Of a stretch of 64,000 nucleotides of DNA, positions 51,573-60,205 are shown piece by piece. The stretch's first letter is position 1. Every line of letters starts with the position of its first letter. The notes under the pieces were generated by a model. The model was given only the letters and a program-made list of their open reading frames with translations. It had not been told where the DNA came from and made no database searches. A program made the position numbers and the translations under genes. This DNA is from Microbacterium sp. ProA8. GTDB taxonomy: Bacteria; Actinomycetota; Actinomycetes; Actinomycetales; Microbacteriaceae. The stretch is taken from assembly GCF_039905635.1 (NCBI RefSeq), contig NZ_CP157000.1, positions 3,224,001 through 3,288,000 on the forward strand, given 5' to 3'.

Positions 51573-52994
51573 ATGCCTCTGAGCCCCGTGCGCAATGGTG
51601 ACGTGTCGTGGTGGTGGCGCGACCTCGGCGGCCTGCCGACCCCGAGACCGCCGCTGCCCGGCGACCTCGACGCCGACGTCGCGATTGTGGGCGCGGGCTA
51701 CACCGGCCTCTGGACCGCGTACTACCTGAAGCGCGAGCAGCCGTCCCTGCGGGTGGTCGTGCTCGAGCAGCGGTTCGCCGGATTCGGGGCATCCGGTCGC
51801 AACGGCGGATGGCTCACGAACACCGTGACCGGCGGGCGCGAGCGCTACGCCGAGACCCATGGTCGCGACGCGGCGATCGCCCAGCAGCGCGCCCTCAACG
51901 AGACGGTCGACGAGGTCATCGCCGTCGCCGCCCGCGAGGGCATCGACGCCGACATCGTCAAGGGCGGCGAATTCGGCGTCGCCCGCACGCCCGCACAGCT
52001 CGCGCGCCTGCGGGCGAGCGCGGAAGCCGAGCAGTCGTGGCCCCATACCGATGTGGAGGTGATGGATGCCGCGGCCGCGGCATCCCGCATCCGCATCGCC
52101 GGCGCGCTCGGCGCCACCTGGCACCCGCACTGCGCGCGCGTTCACCCGGGCAAGCTCGTGCGCGGGCTCGCCGAAGCGGTCGAGCGACTCGGCGTGCCCA
52201 TCTACGAGCAGACGCAGGTGCGCGAGATCTCGGCGGGACGGGCGGTCACCGACCGGGGCACGGTCCGGGCGGCGCACGTGCTGCGGGCGACCGAGGGCTT
52301 CACGGCCGACCTCCGCGGCGAGCACCGCACCTGGCTGCCCATGAACTCGTCGATGATCGTGACCGAGCCGCTGCCATCGGCGTTCTGGGAGGCCGTCGGC
52401 TGGAACGGCCGCGAGACCCTCGGCGACTTCGCCCACGTCTACATGTACGCGCAGCGCACCGCCGACGACCGCATCGCCTTCGGAGGGCGAGGCGTGCCGT
52501 ACCGCTACGGGTCACGCGTCGACACCGACGGCACGACGCAGGAGCGCACGATCCGGTCGCTCGCGGGGCTGCTGCAGGAGTTCTTTCCTCAGGCCGCGGG
52601 CGCTTTCTCTTCTGAGGCCGCGGGCGCTTCGTTCCCGATCGCCCACGCCTGGGCGGGGGTCCTCGGAGTGCCGCGCGACTGGGCCGCGACCGTGGTCCAC
52701 GACCGGGCCAGCGGCCTCGGCTGGGCGGGCGGCTACGTCGGGACCGGCGTGACGGCCACGAACCTCGCCGGCCGCACCCTCGCCGACCTGGTGCTCGAGC
52801 GCGACGCCGAACTGACCCGGCTGCCGTGGGTCGGGCACAGCGCGAAGCGCTGGGAGATCGAGCCGCTGCGCTGGACCGCCGTCAACGCGATCTACACCGC
52901 GTACCGGATGGCCGACCGGCTGGAGGCAGCCGGTCCCTCCGACCGCACCGCCTGGCCCGCCCACGTCGCGGACGTCGTCGCCGGGCGCCACTGA
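51573..52994 (+). CDS. FAD-dependent amine oxidoreductase (PuuB-like)
   Basis: The product has 473 residues. DGDVSWWWRDL-like N-terminus, then DADVAIVGAGYTGLWTAYYLKREQP (FAD fold), FAGFGASGRNGGWLTN and GYVGTGVTATNLAGRTLADLVL mark the DAO family branch near gamma-glutamylputrescine oxidase PuuB. It would oxidise a secondary or gamma-glutamylated amine with peroxide release. A 24-bp duplication inside the gene (52591-52605 and 52615-52629) yields AAGAF and AAGAS side by side. It follows the PucR gene by about 150 bases and is likely part of its regulon. Confidence 0.88.
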   Translation: MPLSPVRNGDVSWWWRDLGGLPTPRPPLPGDLDADVAIVGAGYTGLWTAYYLKREQPSLRVVVLEQRFAGFGASGRNGGWLTNTVTGGRERYAETHGRDAAIAQQRALNETVDEVIAVAAREGIDADIVKGGEFGVARTPAQLARLRASAEAEQSWPHTDVEVMDAAAAASRIRIAGALGATWHPHCARVHPGKLVRGLAEAVERLGVPIYEQTQVREISAGRAVTDRGTVRAAHVLRATEGFTADLRGEHRTWLPMNSSMIVTEPLPSAFWEAVGWNGRETLGDFAHVYMYAQRTADDRIAFGGRGVPYRYGSRVDTDGTTQERTIRSLAGLLQEFFPQAAGAFSSEAAGASFPIAHAWAGVLGVPRDWAATVVHDRASGLGWAGGYVGTGVTATNLAGRTLADLVLERDAELTRLPWVGHSAKRWEIEPLRWTAVNAIYTAYRMADRLEAAGPSDRTAWPAHVADVVAGRH

Positions 52995-53034
52995 CGCACG
53001 CGCGCCGCCGCACGGCGCCCCACAACCCGTCGCT

Positions 53035-53109
53035 CGGAACAGGTGTTCGGGCGCACGCAGGACGATCCGCCCGAAATCCCCCTGCCTCCGCCAGAACACC
53101 TGTTCTCGG
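53035..53109. repeat. 75-bp intergenic repeat with LexA-like ends, copy 1
   Basis: GAACAGGTGTTC (53037-53048) and GAACACCTGTTC (53094-53105) are reverse complements of each other. Each is of the form GAAC-N4-GTTC, like a LexA box. By eye about 65 of 75 positions match the copy at 60206-60280, the differences falling mainly in the middle. Inner GCAGG and CCTGC can extend the pairing. It follows the PuuB-like gene by 41 bases. Confidence 0.85.
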
Positions 53110-53236
53110 GGACAGCCTGTGGCGACCTCCCCCGGCTGTCGGCGCCCGCCGCTAGCACCTCGCAGCATGCCGCGCCAGGCCGTTCGTCGGCGCGCCGGGC
53201 GGAGGCATCCTGCCTGATGAGGCGATTCTCATCCCT

Positions 53237-53271
53237 AATACCTTTCATGTGTCAGGTATTAGCGCTATCGT
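53237..53271 (+). promoter_or_regulatory. TetR-type operator and promoter of glucan ABC operon
   Basis: AATACCT-N10-AGGTATT (53237-53260) is a perfect inverted repeat, extended by T and A at its ends. TATCGT (53266-53271) just after it is a likely -10, so the operator would block the promoter. The same motif with one changed arm base lies at 60113-60136 before the glycoamylase gene. Confidence 0.65.
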
Positions 53272-53355
53272 CAGAGGGCGGCGCCCTGTGCGCCGACACA
53301 GCGGAGGCAAGGACGCCGCGCGGAGCGGCGACGACCGATGGAGGCGTCAGGACCG

Positions 53356-54654
53356 ATGACACGATCAGTACGCAGGACCTCACGATGGGCGGCGGTCGGA
53401 GCGACCGCGCTCGTGGGCGCGTTGGTGCTCGCAGGCTGCGGGCGCACGGACGACGGTGGTGGCGGAGGAGACGGCGGAGGCGGCGAGGCGATCGACGACT
53501 CCCCTGCGTCGGGCACCGTCGAGGTCTGGGCGATGGGCAACGAGGGCGAAGTCCTCGACGAGCTCGCCGCCCAGTTCGAGGAGGAGAACCCGGATGTCAC
53601 GATCGAAGTGACGGCTGTGCCGTGGGAGAGCGCCCACGACCGCATCGCGACCGCGATCGCCGGCGGCGAGACCCCCGACATCACGATGCTCGGCACCACC
53701 TGGGTCGGCGAGTTCGCCGCGACCGGCGCCTTCGAGCCCACGCCCGACGGCCTGGTGGACGAGTCGTCGTTCTTCGAGGGCTCGTGGGACACCGCCGTCG
53801 TCGACGACGTCGCCTACGGCGTGCCGTGGTACGTCGACACGCGGGTGCTCTACTACCGCACCGACTTCGCCGAGCAGGCGGGTGTCGAGCCGCCGACGAC
53901 GTGGGATGAGTACAAGGAGTTCACGAAGGCCCTGCAGACGGCCGGCGCCCAGTGGGGCGTCTCGCTGCCCCCGGGCGGATTCGACTCGTGGCAGTACGTG
54001 ACGCCGCTGGCGTGGCAGCAGGGCGGCGACATCCTCAACGACGACGGCACCGAGTTCACGCTCGACAGTCCGGAATGGGAGGAGGCCTTCGCCTTCTACA
54101 CCAGCTTCTTCGAAGAGGGCATCGCCGAACCGCGTCGCCTCGAGGGCGGCGAGATCGAGCAGGCCTTCATCAACGGGGAGGTCGGCGCCTTCTACAGCGG
54201 CCCGTTCCACGTGAGCCTGCTGCTCGACCAGGGCGGCGAGGAGTTCGCCGACAAGTTCGGGGTCGCCATGGTGCCGGGCGCCGACAGCCGCACCAGCTTC
54301 ACCGGCGGCGGCAACCTCGCGGTGTTCGAAGAGACCGACAACCGCGACGCGTCGTGGAAGTTCGTCCGGTGGCTGAGCGAGCCCGAGACGCAGATCGAGT
54401 GGTACGACATCTCGACCGACCTCCCGAGCGTCCAGTCCGCCTGGGACGACCCGACGTTCGCCGAAGACCCGTACCTCAGCGTGTTCGGCGAGCAGCTGCA
54501 GGACTCGAAGGCGCCGCCGGCGATCGCGACCTGGGCGCAGGTGTCGGCTGTGATCGACCAGGAACTCGAGAAGGCCACGCGTGGTGAGACCACACCCGCC
54601 GACGCCGTGGCGACGATCCAGCAGCAGGCATCGTCGATCGGCACCGGAGAGTAG
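53356..54654 (+). CDS. Sugar ABC transporter substrate-binding lipoprotein
   Basis: The product has 432 residues from the ATG at 53356. The lipoprotein signal ends LVGALVLAGC, followed by a Gly/Asp linker. The family 1 solute-binding pattern is VEVWAMGNEGEVLDELAAQFEEENPDVTIEV, ETPDITMLGTTWVGEFA and VLYYRTDFAEQAG. It starts the operon with the two permeases and GH1 enzyme downstream. The neighbouring secreted glycoamylase-family enzyme suggests a glucan oligosaccharide as ligand. CAGGA precedes the start. Confidence 0.92.
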   Translation: MTRSVRRTSRWAAVGATALVGALVLAGCGRTDDGGGGGDGGGGEAIDDSPASGTVEVWAMGNEGEVLDELAAQFEEENPDVTIEVTAVPWESAHDRIATAIAGGETPDITMLGTTWVGEFAATGAFEPTPDGLVDESSFFEGSWDTAVVDDVAYGVPWYVDTRVLYYRTDFAEQAGVEPPTTWDEYKEFTKALQTAGAQWGVSLPPGGFDSWQYVTPLAWQQGGDILNDDGTEFTLDSPEWEEAFAFYTSFFEEGIAEPRRLEGGEIEQAFINGEVGAFYSGPFHVSLLLDQGGEEFADKFGVAMVPGADSRTSFTGGGNLAVFEETDNRDASWKFVRWLSEPETQIEWYDISTDLPSVQSAWDDPTFAEDPYLSVFGEQLQDSKAPPAIATWAQVSAVIDQELEKATRGETTPADAVATIQQQASSIGTGE

Positions 54655-54662
54655 GCCCGAGC

Positions 54663-55595
54663 GTGGCCACTCTCGCACCGCCGGCCACTCGCCGTGGCGC
54701 TCCCCCTTCGGGGGCGTCACGGCGGGCCCGGCGCATGACCCTCACGGCGTGGCTGTTCGCCGCACCGTTCGTCGTGCTGTTCCTCGTCTTCATGGCGGGG
54801 CCGATCATCGCGTCGCTCGGCATGAGCTTCACCGACATGACGACGCGCGACCTGCAGACGCCGTTCCAGGTCGACCTCGTCGGGTTCGACAACTACGTGC
54901 GGCTCTTCCAGGACCCGCGGTTCCTGCGGTCCCTGGGCAACACGCTGACCTTCGTGATCGTGGCGGTGCCGCTGACCATCGCTCTGGCGCTGGTCGTCGC
55001 CCTGGCGCTCGACAAGGGCATCCGCAAGTTCCGCACCGTGTTCCGGGTGGGTTTCTACACGCCCGTAGTCACCAGCATCGTGGCGATCGCGATCGTGTGG
55101 CGCTTCATCCTCCAGCCCGACGGCCTGCTGAACGGCTTCCTCGCCTGGTTCGGCATCCAGGGTCCGGATTGGCTGCAGTCGACCACCTGGGCGCTGCCGT
55201 CACTCATCATGATGGCGGTCTGGCGCAACATCGGCACGCTCATGGTGATCTTCCTGGCCGCCCTGCAGGGCGTGCCCCGCGAGCACCACGAGGCGGCGAT
55301 GGTCGACGGCGCGAACGCCTGGCAGCGCTTCTGGAGCATCACGATCCCCGAGATGAGACCAGCGCTGCTGTTCGCGGCGGTCATCACCGGCATCGGGTTC
55401 CTGCAGTTCTTCGAGGAGCCGTTCGTCATGACCCGCGGCGGCCCGCTCGACTCGACGCTGTCGACCGCGATGTACACCTACCAGCAGTTCGGCTTCGGCA
55501 ACTACTCGTACGCCGCTGCCGCGAGCTACGTGCTGTTCCTCGCGATCGTGCTGCTCTCGCTGATCCAATTCCGCCTGCTCGGAAGGAGGGACTGA
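54663..55595 (+). CDS. Carbohydrate ABC transporter permease (MalF type)
   Basis: The product is 310 residues from a GTG nine bases after the binding-protein stop. Six membrane helices and the EAA loop (HHEAAMVDGANAWQRFWSITIPEMRP) are present, with FVMTRGGPLDSTLSTAMYTY near the end. It pairs with the MalG-type protein encoded next. The ATPase is again absent, implying a shared one encoded elsewhere. Confidence 0.93.
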   Translation: MATLAPPATRRGAPPSGASRRARRMTLTAWLFAAPFVVLFLVFMAGPIIASLGMSFTDMTTRDLQTPFQVDLVGFDNYVRLFQDPRFLRSLGNTLTFVIVAVPLTIALALVVALALDKGIRKFRTVFRVGFYTPVVTSIVAIAIVWRFILQPDGLLNGFLAWFGIQGPDWLQSTTWALPSLIMMAVWRNIGTLMVIFLAALQGVPREHHEAAMVDGANAWQRFWSITIPEMRPALLFAAVITGIGFLQFFEEPFVMTRGGPLDSTLSTAMYTYQQFGFGNYSYAAAASYVLFLAIVLLSLIQFRLLGRRD

Positions 55596-55596
55596 C

Positions 55597-56493
55597 ATGA
55601 CCGCGGTCGCACCCGTGCCCGTCGCGGCGCCCGGCTCCGAGCCGGCGAGGCCGGCACGCCGCCGACGCCGCCGGATGGAGGGGCGCACCCGCTGGTGGCT
55701 GTACATCGTCCTCGGCCTCGGCCTGGTGGCGATGATCATGCCGTTCATCTGGATGATCCTCGGCGCGTTCAAGACCGATGCCGAGATCCGCCAGTACCCC
55801 ACGGACTTCCTTCCCAAGGAACCCACGCTCGACAACTTCGTGACGCTGTTCGCGCGCCTCGACTTCGCGACGTTCTTCTTCAACAGCGTCGTCGTCGCCG
55901 TCTTCGTCACGCTCGGCAACATCGTCTTCTGCTCGATGGTGGGCTACGCGCTGGCCAAGCTCGAGTTCCGCGGCAAGAAGCTGCTGTTCGCGCTGGTGCT
56001 GTCGACGCTGATGGTTCCGGGCGTGGTCACCTTCGTCCCGCTGTTCGTCCTCACGGCGAACCTGGGGCTGGTCAACTCGTATCCCGGGCTGATCCTGCCG
56101 TTCCTCATCACCCCGCTCGGCGTGTTCCTCATGCGGCAGTTCATGCTGGGGCTCCCCGACGAGCTCATCGAGGCGGCGCGCATCGACGGCGCGGGCGAAT
56201 GGCGCATCTTCCTGCGCGTCATCATGCCGCTGTGCGGGCCGGCGATCGCGACGCTGACGATCCTCACGTTCCTCGCGAGCTGGAACAACTTCCTCTGGCC
56301 GCTCGTCGTGGCGACGACCGAGGACATGTACACCCTCCCGGTGGCGCTCGCGCTGTACTCGGTCGGGCAGAACGCCGCACGGTACGGCCTCATGATGGCC
56401 GGCGCCGTCGTGGTCGTCGTGCCCGTGCTGATCGTGTTCGTCGCGCTGCAGCGCTACTTCGTGCAGGGCATCTCGCTCACCGGCATCAAGTGA
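55597..56493 (+). CDS. Carbohydrate ABC transporter permease (MalG type)
   Basis: The product has 298 residues from an ATG one base after the previous stop, with AAGGAGGG upstream. The EAA loop is ELIEAARIDGAGEWRIFLRVIMPLCGP and the C-terminus is YFVQGISLTGIK, as usual for MalG. It completes the channel for the glucan oligosaccharide importer. A perfect 28-bp palindrome begins right after its stop codon. Confidence 0.93.
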   Translation: MTAVAPVPVAAPGSEPARPARRRRRRMEGRTRWWLYIVLGLGLVAMIMPFIWMILGAFKTDAEIRQYPTDFLPKEPTLDNFVTLFARLDFATFFFNSVVVAVFVTLGNIVFCSMVGYALAKLEFRGKKLLFALVLSTLMVPGVVTFVPLFVLTANLGLVNSYPGLILPFLITPLGVFLMRQFMLGLPDELIEAARIDGAGEWRIFLRVIMPLCGPAIATLTILTFLASWNNFLWPLVVATTEDMYTLPVALALYSVGQNAARYGLMMAGAVVVVVPVLIVFVALQRYFVQGISLTGIK

Positions 56494-56521
56494 GATGACG
56501 GATGCCGCGGCATCCGTCATC
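56494..56521. repeat. Perfect 28-bp palindrome between permease and GH1 genes
   Basis: GATGACGGATGCCG is followed directly by its reverse complement, starting at the base after the permease stop. It contains GGATGCC and GGCATCC. In RNA it would form a strong hairpin that could lower expression of the downstream glycosidase relative to the transporter. Confidence 0.8.
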
Positions 56522-56546
56522 TCGAAACGAAAGGATCATCGACACG

Positions 56547-57710
56547 ATGGACTTCCCCGAAGGGTTCCTGTGGGGCGCGTCGACCGCGGCGCACCAGATC
56601 GAGGGCGGCAACGTCAACTCGGACTGGTGGCAGCGGGAGTGGGGGCACCTGCCGGGGCCACCGGTCGAGGCGCCGTCGGGCGACGCGGCCGACAGCTACC
56701 ACCGCTACCCCGAGGACATGGCGCTGCTCGCCGACGCGGGCCTGGCCGCCTACCGCTTCAGCATCGAGTGGGCGCGGATCGAGCCCGAGAAGGGCTGGGT
56801 CTCACGCGCGGCGATCGACCACTACCGCCGCATGGTGGCGACGGCTCGCGACCTCGGCCTCGAGCCGGTGATCACCCTCCACCACTTCACCAATCCGGCC
56901 TGGCTCGCCCGGGAGGGCGGGTGGCTGACGGATGCCTCGGTCGACGCGTTCCGGCGCTATGTCGAGGCCGCCCTTCCCGTGCTCGAGGACGTCGAGCTCG
57001 TCTGCACCATCAACGAGCCCAACATGGTGTCGGTGCTGGCCGACCCCGAGGTGGGCTTCCCGTCGATCGGCCTGCCGCCCGGCGTTCCGGACGTGACGGA
57101 CCGGCTGATCGCCGCGCATCGGGGCGCGCGCGAACTCGTCCGGTCGGCGGGTGCGCGGGCGGGCTGGTCGGTCGCGACGCAGGCGTATCAGCCCGAGCCC
57201 GGCGCCGAGCAGGTCGCCGCGGACTACGGCCGATCGCGCGAGGACGTCTTCCTCGACGCCGCGGAGGGCGACGACTGGATCGGCGTACAGGCGTACACGC
57301 GCACGAAGATCGGGCAGGACGGTCCGCTCCCGATCGCCGACGACGCGGAGCGCACCCTCACCGGGTGGGAGTACTTCCCGCCGGCGGTCGGCGACGGCAT
57401 CCGCAACGCCTGGGCGCGGGCGAAAGCCCCGGTGTACATCACCGAGAACGGCATCGCCACGGCCGACGACGCCCGCCGCATCGACTACACGACCGGGGCG
57501 CTCGAAGCGGTGCGGGAGTGCATCGCCGAGGGCATCGACGTGCGCGGGTATCTGCACTGGAGCGCCCTCGACAACTACGAGTGGGGCAGCTTCCGGCCGA
57601 CGTTCGGGCTGATCGGCTGGGACCCCGAGACATTCGAGCGCCGGCCGAAGCCGAGCCTCGCGTGGCTCGGTCGGGTCGCGCGCGCGAACGGCCTGCCCGC
57701 CGGTCGCTGA
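56547..57710 (+). CDS. Glycoside hydrolase family 1 beta-glucosidase-like enzyme
   Basis: The product has 387 residues from the ATG at 56547. FPEGFLWGASTAAHQIEGGN is the GH1 N-terminal signature. The acid/base Glu157 lies in CTINEPNMVS, and the nucleophile Glu300 in YITENGIA. DNYEWGSFRPTFGLI marks the glucose-binding end. It is shorter than most GH1 enzymes (about 440-480), lacking loops between the two catalytic segments. It has no signal peptide and would cleave imported beta-gluco-oligosaccharides in the cytoplasm. Confidence 0.93.
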   Translation: MDFPEGFLWGASTAAHQIEGGNVNSDWWQREWGHLPGPPVEAPSGDAADSYHRYPEDMALLADAGLAAYRFSIEWARIEPEKGWVSRAAIDHYRRMVATARDLGLEPVITLHHFTNPAWLAREGGWLTDASVDAFRRYVEAALPVLEDVELVCTINEPNMVSVLADPEVGFPSIGLPPGVPDVTDRLIAAHRGARELVRSAGARAGWSVATQAYQPEPGAEQVAADYGRSREDVFLDAAEGDDWIGVQAYTRTKIGQDGPLPIADDAERTLTGWEYFPPAVGDGIRNAWARAKAPVYITENGIATADDARRIDYTTGALEAVRECIAEGIDVRGYLHWSALDNYEWGSFRPTFGLIGWDPETFERRPKPSLAWLGRVARANGLPAGR

Positions 57711-57759
57711 GCAGGCCGAGCGAGACGAGACGACCCGGGCCGGCGCCCGTGCGCTGCGC

Positions 57760-58449
57760 TCAGAGCGTTTCGTCTCGGTCGTCTCGCGCTCGCTCGGCGG
57801 CCGGGTCGGGGACCCGGTGGGCGGGGGCCGGGTGGTCGGGGATCAGGTAGCCCCGGACGAACTCCTCGAAGAGCGGCACCATGTCGACCGACTCGTCGAG
57901 CAGCCACTGCAGCTGGATGCCGTCCATGACGGCGCTGATCAGGCGCGCCGCCAGGTCAGGGTCGACATCGTCGCGCACCTCGCCGGCCTCCTGGCCCGCG
58001 CGCAGGAGGTCCCCCGCACGCTGGGCCGTTGAGCGATAACGGTCGGCGAACTGCTCGTGCGAAGGATGCTCCGAGTCGGTCGCCTCGGCCGACACGATGG
58101 CGTACAGCGAGGTGAGCCCGCGCGTGGTCTTGTTGTACGCCACCACCCGTTCGGCCTGCTGGATGAGCGTGTGCTCGGCGGGGTCGCCCGCGGCGGCACG
58201 CACCTTCTCGTCGCGCTGGCGCAGCACCTCGGCGAACAGCTCCTCCTTGTCGGCGAAGTGGTGCATCAGCCCGGCCGGCGTGAGCCCCACGCGCTTGGCG
58301 ATCTCGCGCAGGGATCCGCTGTGGAAACCGGTGCGGGAGAACACCGCCAGCGCCTCGTCGACGATGGCCTGCCGCCGCGCCTGCCCCTTGGCATAGCTGC
58401 CCCGCGGGCCGCGCGGCGCCGCCTTGTCGACCTGCTCGTCCGCGGTCAC
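57760..58449 (-). CDS. TetR-family regulator of glucan cluster
   Basis: The product is 229 residues from a GTG at 58449, chosen because GGGAGG lies five bases upstream. The helix-turn-helix is RRQAIVDEALAVFSRTGFHSGSLREIAKRVGLTPAGLMHHFADKEEL-like near residues 25-72. The C-terminal half is all-helical. It lies between the GH1 gene and the glycoamylase gene; the AATACCT-N10-AGGTATT sites before the ABC operon and the glycoamylase gene are probably its targets. It is convergent with the GH1 gene. Confidence 0.88.
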   Translation of the reverse strand: MTADEQVDKAAPRGPRGSYAKGQARRQAIVDEALAVFSRTGFHSGSLREIAKRVGLTPAGLMHHFADKEELFAEVLRQRDEKVRAAAGDPAEHTLIQQAERVVAYNKTTRGLTSLYAIVSAEATDSEHPSHEQFADRYRSTAQRAGDLLRAGQEAGEVRDDVDPDLAARLISAVMDGIQLQWLLDESVDMVPLFEEFVRGYLIPDHPAPAHRVPDPAAERARDDRDETL

Positions 58450-58514
58450 CCTTGCCTCCCGTCCGCGCCGGCGCCACACTCCGGCGGGTCACTCATCGCT
58501 GCCGCGGGCGCCGC

Positions 58515-60062
58515 TCACCACGTCGACCCGAAGTCCTGCTGGCGCATCGCGGGCCGCAGGAGCCGCTCCATGTCACGATCCACGAAGTAGTCCTTCAGCG
58601 TATCCCCGGTGAGGGCGTTGCCGATCGCCGCCATGATCATGGCCTGGTCGAGCGACAGGTACCGCTCGGCGATCGTGCCGCTGCCCGTCGCGACGGCGTC
58701 GTAGAAGCCCCCGGGGCCGTACGCGGCGAGGTCGGTCTCGATCCGGCTGAGGTTGTCGATGGCGCCTTCCCGGTCGTACGGCAGCGCGAGGAACGCCGCG
58801 TGCGGCGTGACGACGCCGTCGCCGTACTCAGGATCGGGGTTCGTGCCGGTGCTGCAGCCGGGGTGGTCGACGTCGATGTCGGTGTGCTCGACATCCGAGA
58901 AGTAGCCGTCCGAGCGCATGCCGGCGATGTCGACGCCGTACTCGGAGTAGCCGCCGAACGGGTTGCTCGCGGGCGAGAAGCCCCAATAGCCGTAGCCCGC
59001 GTCCTCCAGACCGTGGTGCTCCTGCACCGCGACCGTGATGGGGTGGTTGAGGCGCCACGAGCGCGGCCCCCAGGTCGTCTCGGGTACGAGCAGGTCGGGC
59101 ATGAGCGCCTCGAACATGCTGCCGCCCCAGGCCGGCACGAACGACATGCCGGCGTAGGAATACACGCCCTCCCACACCTGGAAGCCGTCGTACGTGCGGT
59201 ACTCACCCGTGGGCAGCTGCTCCTGCCAGTCCCAGTCGCAGCCCGGCGGCATGGTGCGGTGCGTGCCGTAGAGCGCGGTCGGCGGGATCTGTCCGTTGGC
59301 GATGCCCAGGTACGTCGCGATCCGGCTCTCGCTCACGGTCGTGTCGTAGTGGTGGCAGGTGTAGTACGCGGTCTCGCCGGAACCGTTGTACATCGGTGCC
59401 GCGACACTGCAGTCCGGGGGCGGCACCTCCCAGAACCCACCGCGGTTGGTGCCGGCCGGCAGCCCGGGAGCGCCCTCGGGGTTGAAGAAGGCCGAGAAGT
59501 CCATCGTCCGGTACAGCGCGTCCGCCTGGGCCGCGAGCGAGGGCTCCGCCTCGCGCACGATGCGCAGCGCCGAGGCCAGCCAGCCGTTGTCGACGGTGCT
59601 GAGGAACGGGTGCACCGGATCGCCGGAATCCGGCCACGTCGTGAGCTTGGCACCCGTCGCCGGGTCGTACCAGTTGTAGTACATGCCGCTGGCGTCGTTG
59701 CGCTCCAGCGTCTCGAGGGTGTCGAGAGTCGTCGCGATGCGGTCGTGCGCCTCGTCAGCGCCGATGATGCCGAGGTCGCGCGCGGTCACGGCCGACCACA
59801 GGTAGCCGCCGATGTTGGTGGGAGACGTGTAGGCGCCGACGGTCTGCAGGTCGCCCGTGACGTTGTCGGAGGGCAACCCCGTGGCCTCATCCGTCATGGC
59901 ATCGAGAGATGCCCAGGTGTCTTCGGCCCACCGCTGCAGCGTCTCGTTGCCGGGTCTGCCGCCGCCGTCGCCCTGACCGCCGACTGCCTGGGCCGATCCG
60001 CCGACCGTCAGTCCCGCGACCACCAGTCCGGCCCCCGCCACCGTGCTCACCCATCGCTTCAT
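58515..60062 (-). CDS. Secreted glycoamylase-family (PF10091) glucanase
   Basis: The product has 515 residues with a signal peptide (MKRWVSTVAGAGLVVAGLTVGGSAQA). TSPTNIGGYLWSAVTARDLG, WYDPATGAKLTTWPDSGDPVHPFLSTVDNGWLASAL, YAGMSFVPAWGGSMFEALMPDLLVPE, SNPFGGYSEYGVD and LSLDQAMIMAAIGNAL match the family named glycoamylase (PF10091), an alpha/alpha barrel. Characterised relatives are endo-beta-1,2-glucanases (GH144) rather than starch enzymes, so the true substrate may be beta-1,2-glucan; this is inferred. GAGGAG precedes the start. The operator at 60113-60136 lies about 50 bases upstream. Confidence 0.88.
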   Translation of the reverse strand: MKRWVSTVAGAGLVVAGLTVGGSAQAVGGQGDGGGRPGNETLQRWAEDTWASLDAMTDEATGLPSDNVTGDLQTVGAYTSPTNIGGYLWSAVTARDLGIIGADEAHDRIATTLDTLETLERNDASGMYYNWYDPATGAKLTTWPDSGDPVHPFLSTVDNGWLASALRIVREAEPSLAAQADALYRTMDFSAFFNPEGAPGLPAGTNRGGFWEVPPPDCSVAAPMYNGSGETAYYTCHHYDTTVSESRIATYLGIANGQIPPTALYGTHRTMPPGCDWDWQEQLPTGEYRTYDGFQVWEGVYSYAGMSFVPAWGGSMFEALMPDLLVPETTWGPRSWRLNHPITVAVQEHHGLEDAGYGYWGFSPASNPFGGYSEYGVDIAGMRSDGYFSDVEHTDIDVDHPGCSTGTNPDPEYGDGVVTPHAAFLALPYDREGAIDNLSRIETDLAAYGPGGFYDAVATGSGTIAERYLSLDQAMIMAAIGNALTGDTLKDYFVDRDMERLLRPAMRQQDFGSTW

Positions 60063-60112
60063 CGCGCTCTCCTCGTCGAAAGCGGCTCCGTCGGACGGAA
60101 CCGTCGGTGCGC

Positions 60113-60136
60113 AAAACCTAACACGCGGCAGGTATT
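60113..60136 (-). promoter_or_regulatory. TetR-type operator of glycoamylase gene
   Basis: AAAACCT-N10-AGGTATT has the same geometry as the site at 53237-53260, with one arm base changed. On the coding strand TAGGTT within it could be the -10, so binding would block transcription. The shared motif ties this gene to the ABC operon. Confidence 0.6.
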
Positions 60137-60205
60137 GGCTGAACCCCCGGCATCCGGTCTCTCATGCGCTTCTCACGCGAAGGGACAGCGCCCAGCGCCC
60201 TTGCC

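Larger units (their letters stand above)
52995..53355. other. Intergenic region before glucan ABC operon
   Basis: It holds the first copy of the 75-bp repeat (53035-53109) and the TetR-type operator with promoter (53237-53271). I see no further coding potential in it. Confidence 0.7.

Noticed and set aside
53035..53109. LexA-regulated promoter
   Set aside because: The ends look like LexA boxes, but the adjacent genes are a sugar importer and an amine oxidase, and the paired inverted layout fits a repeat element better.
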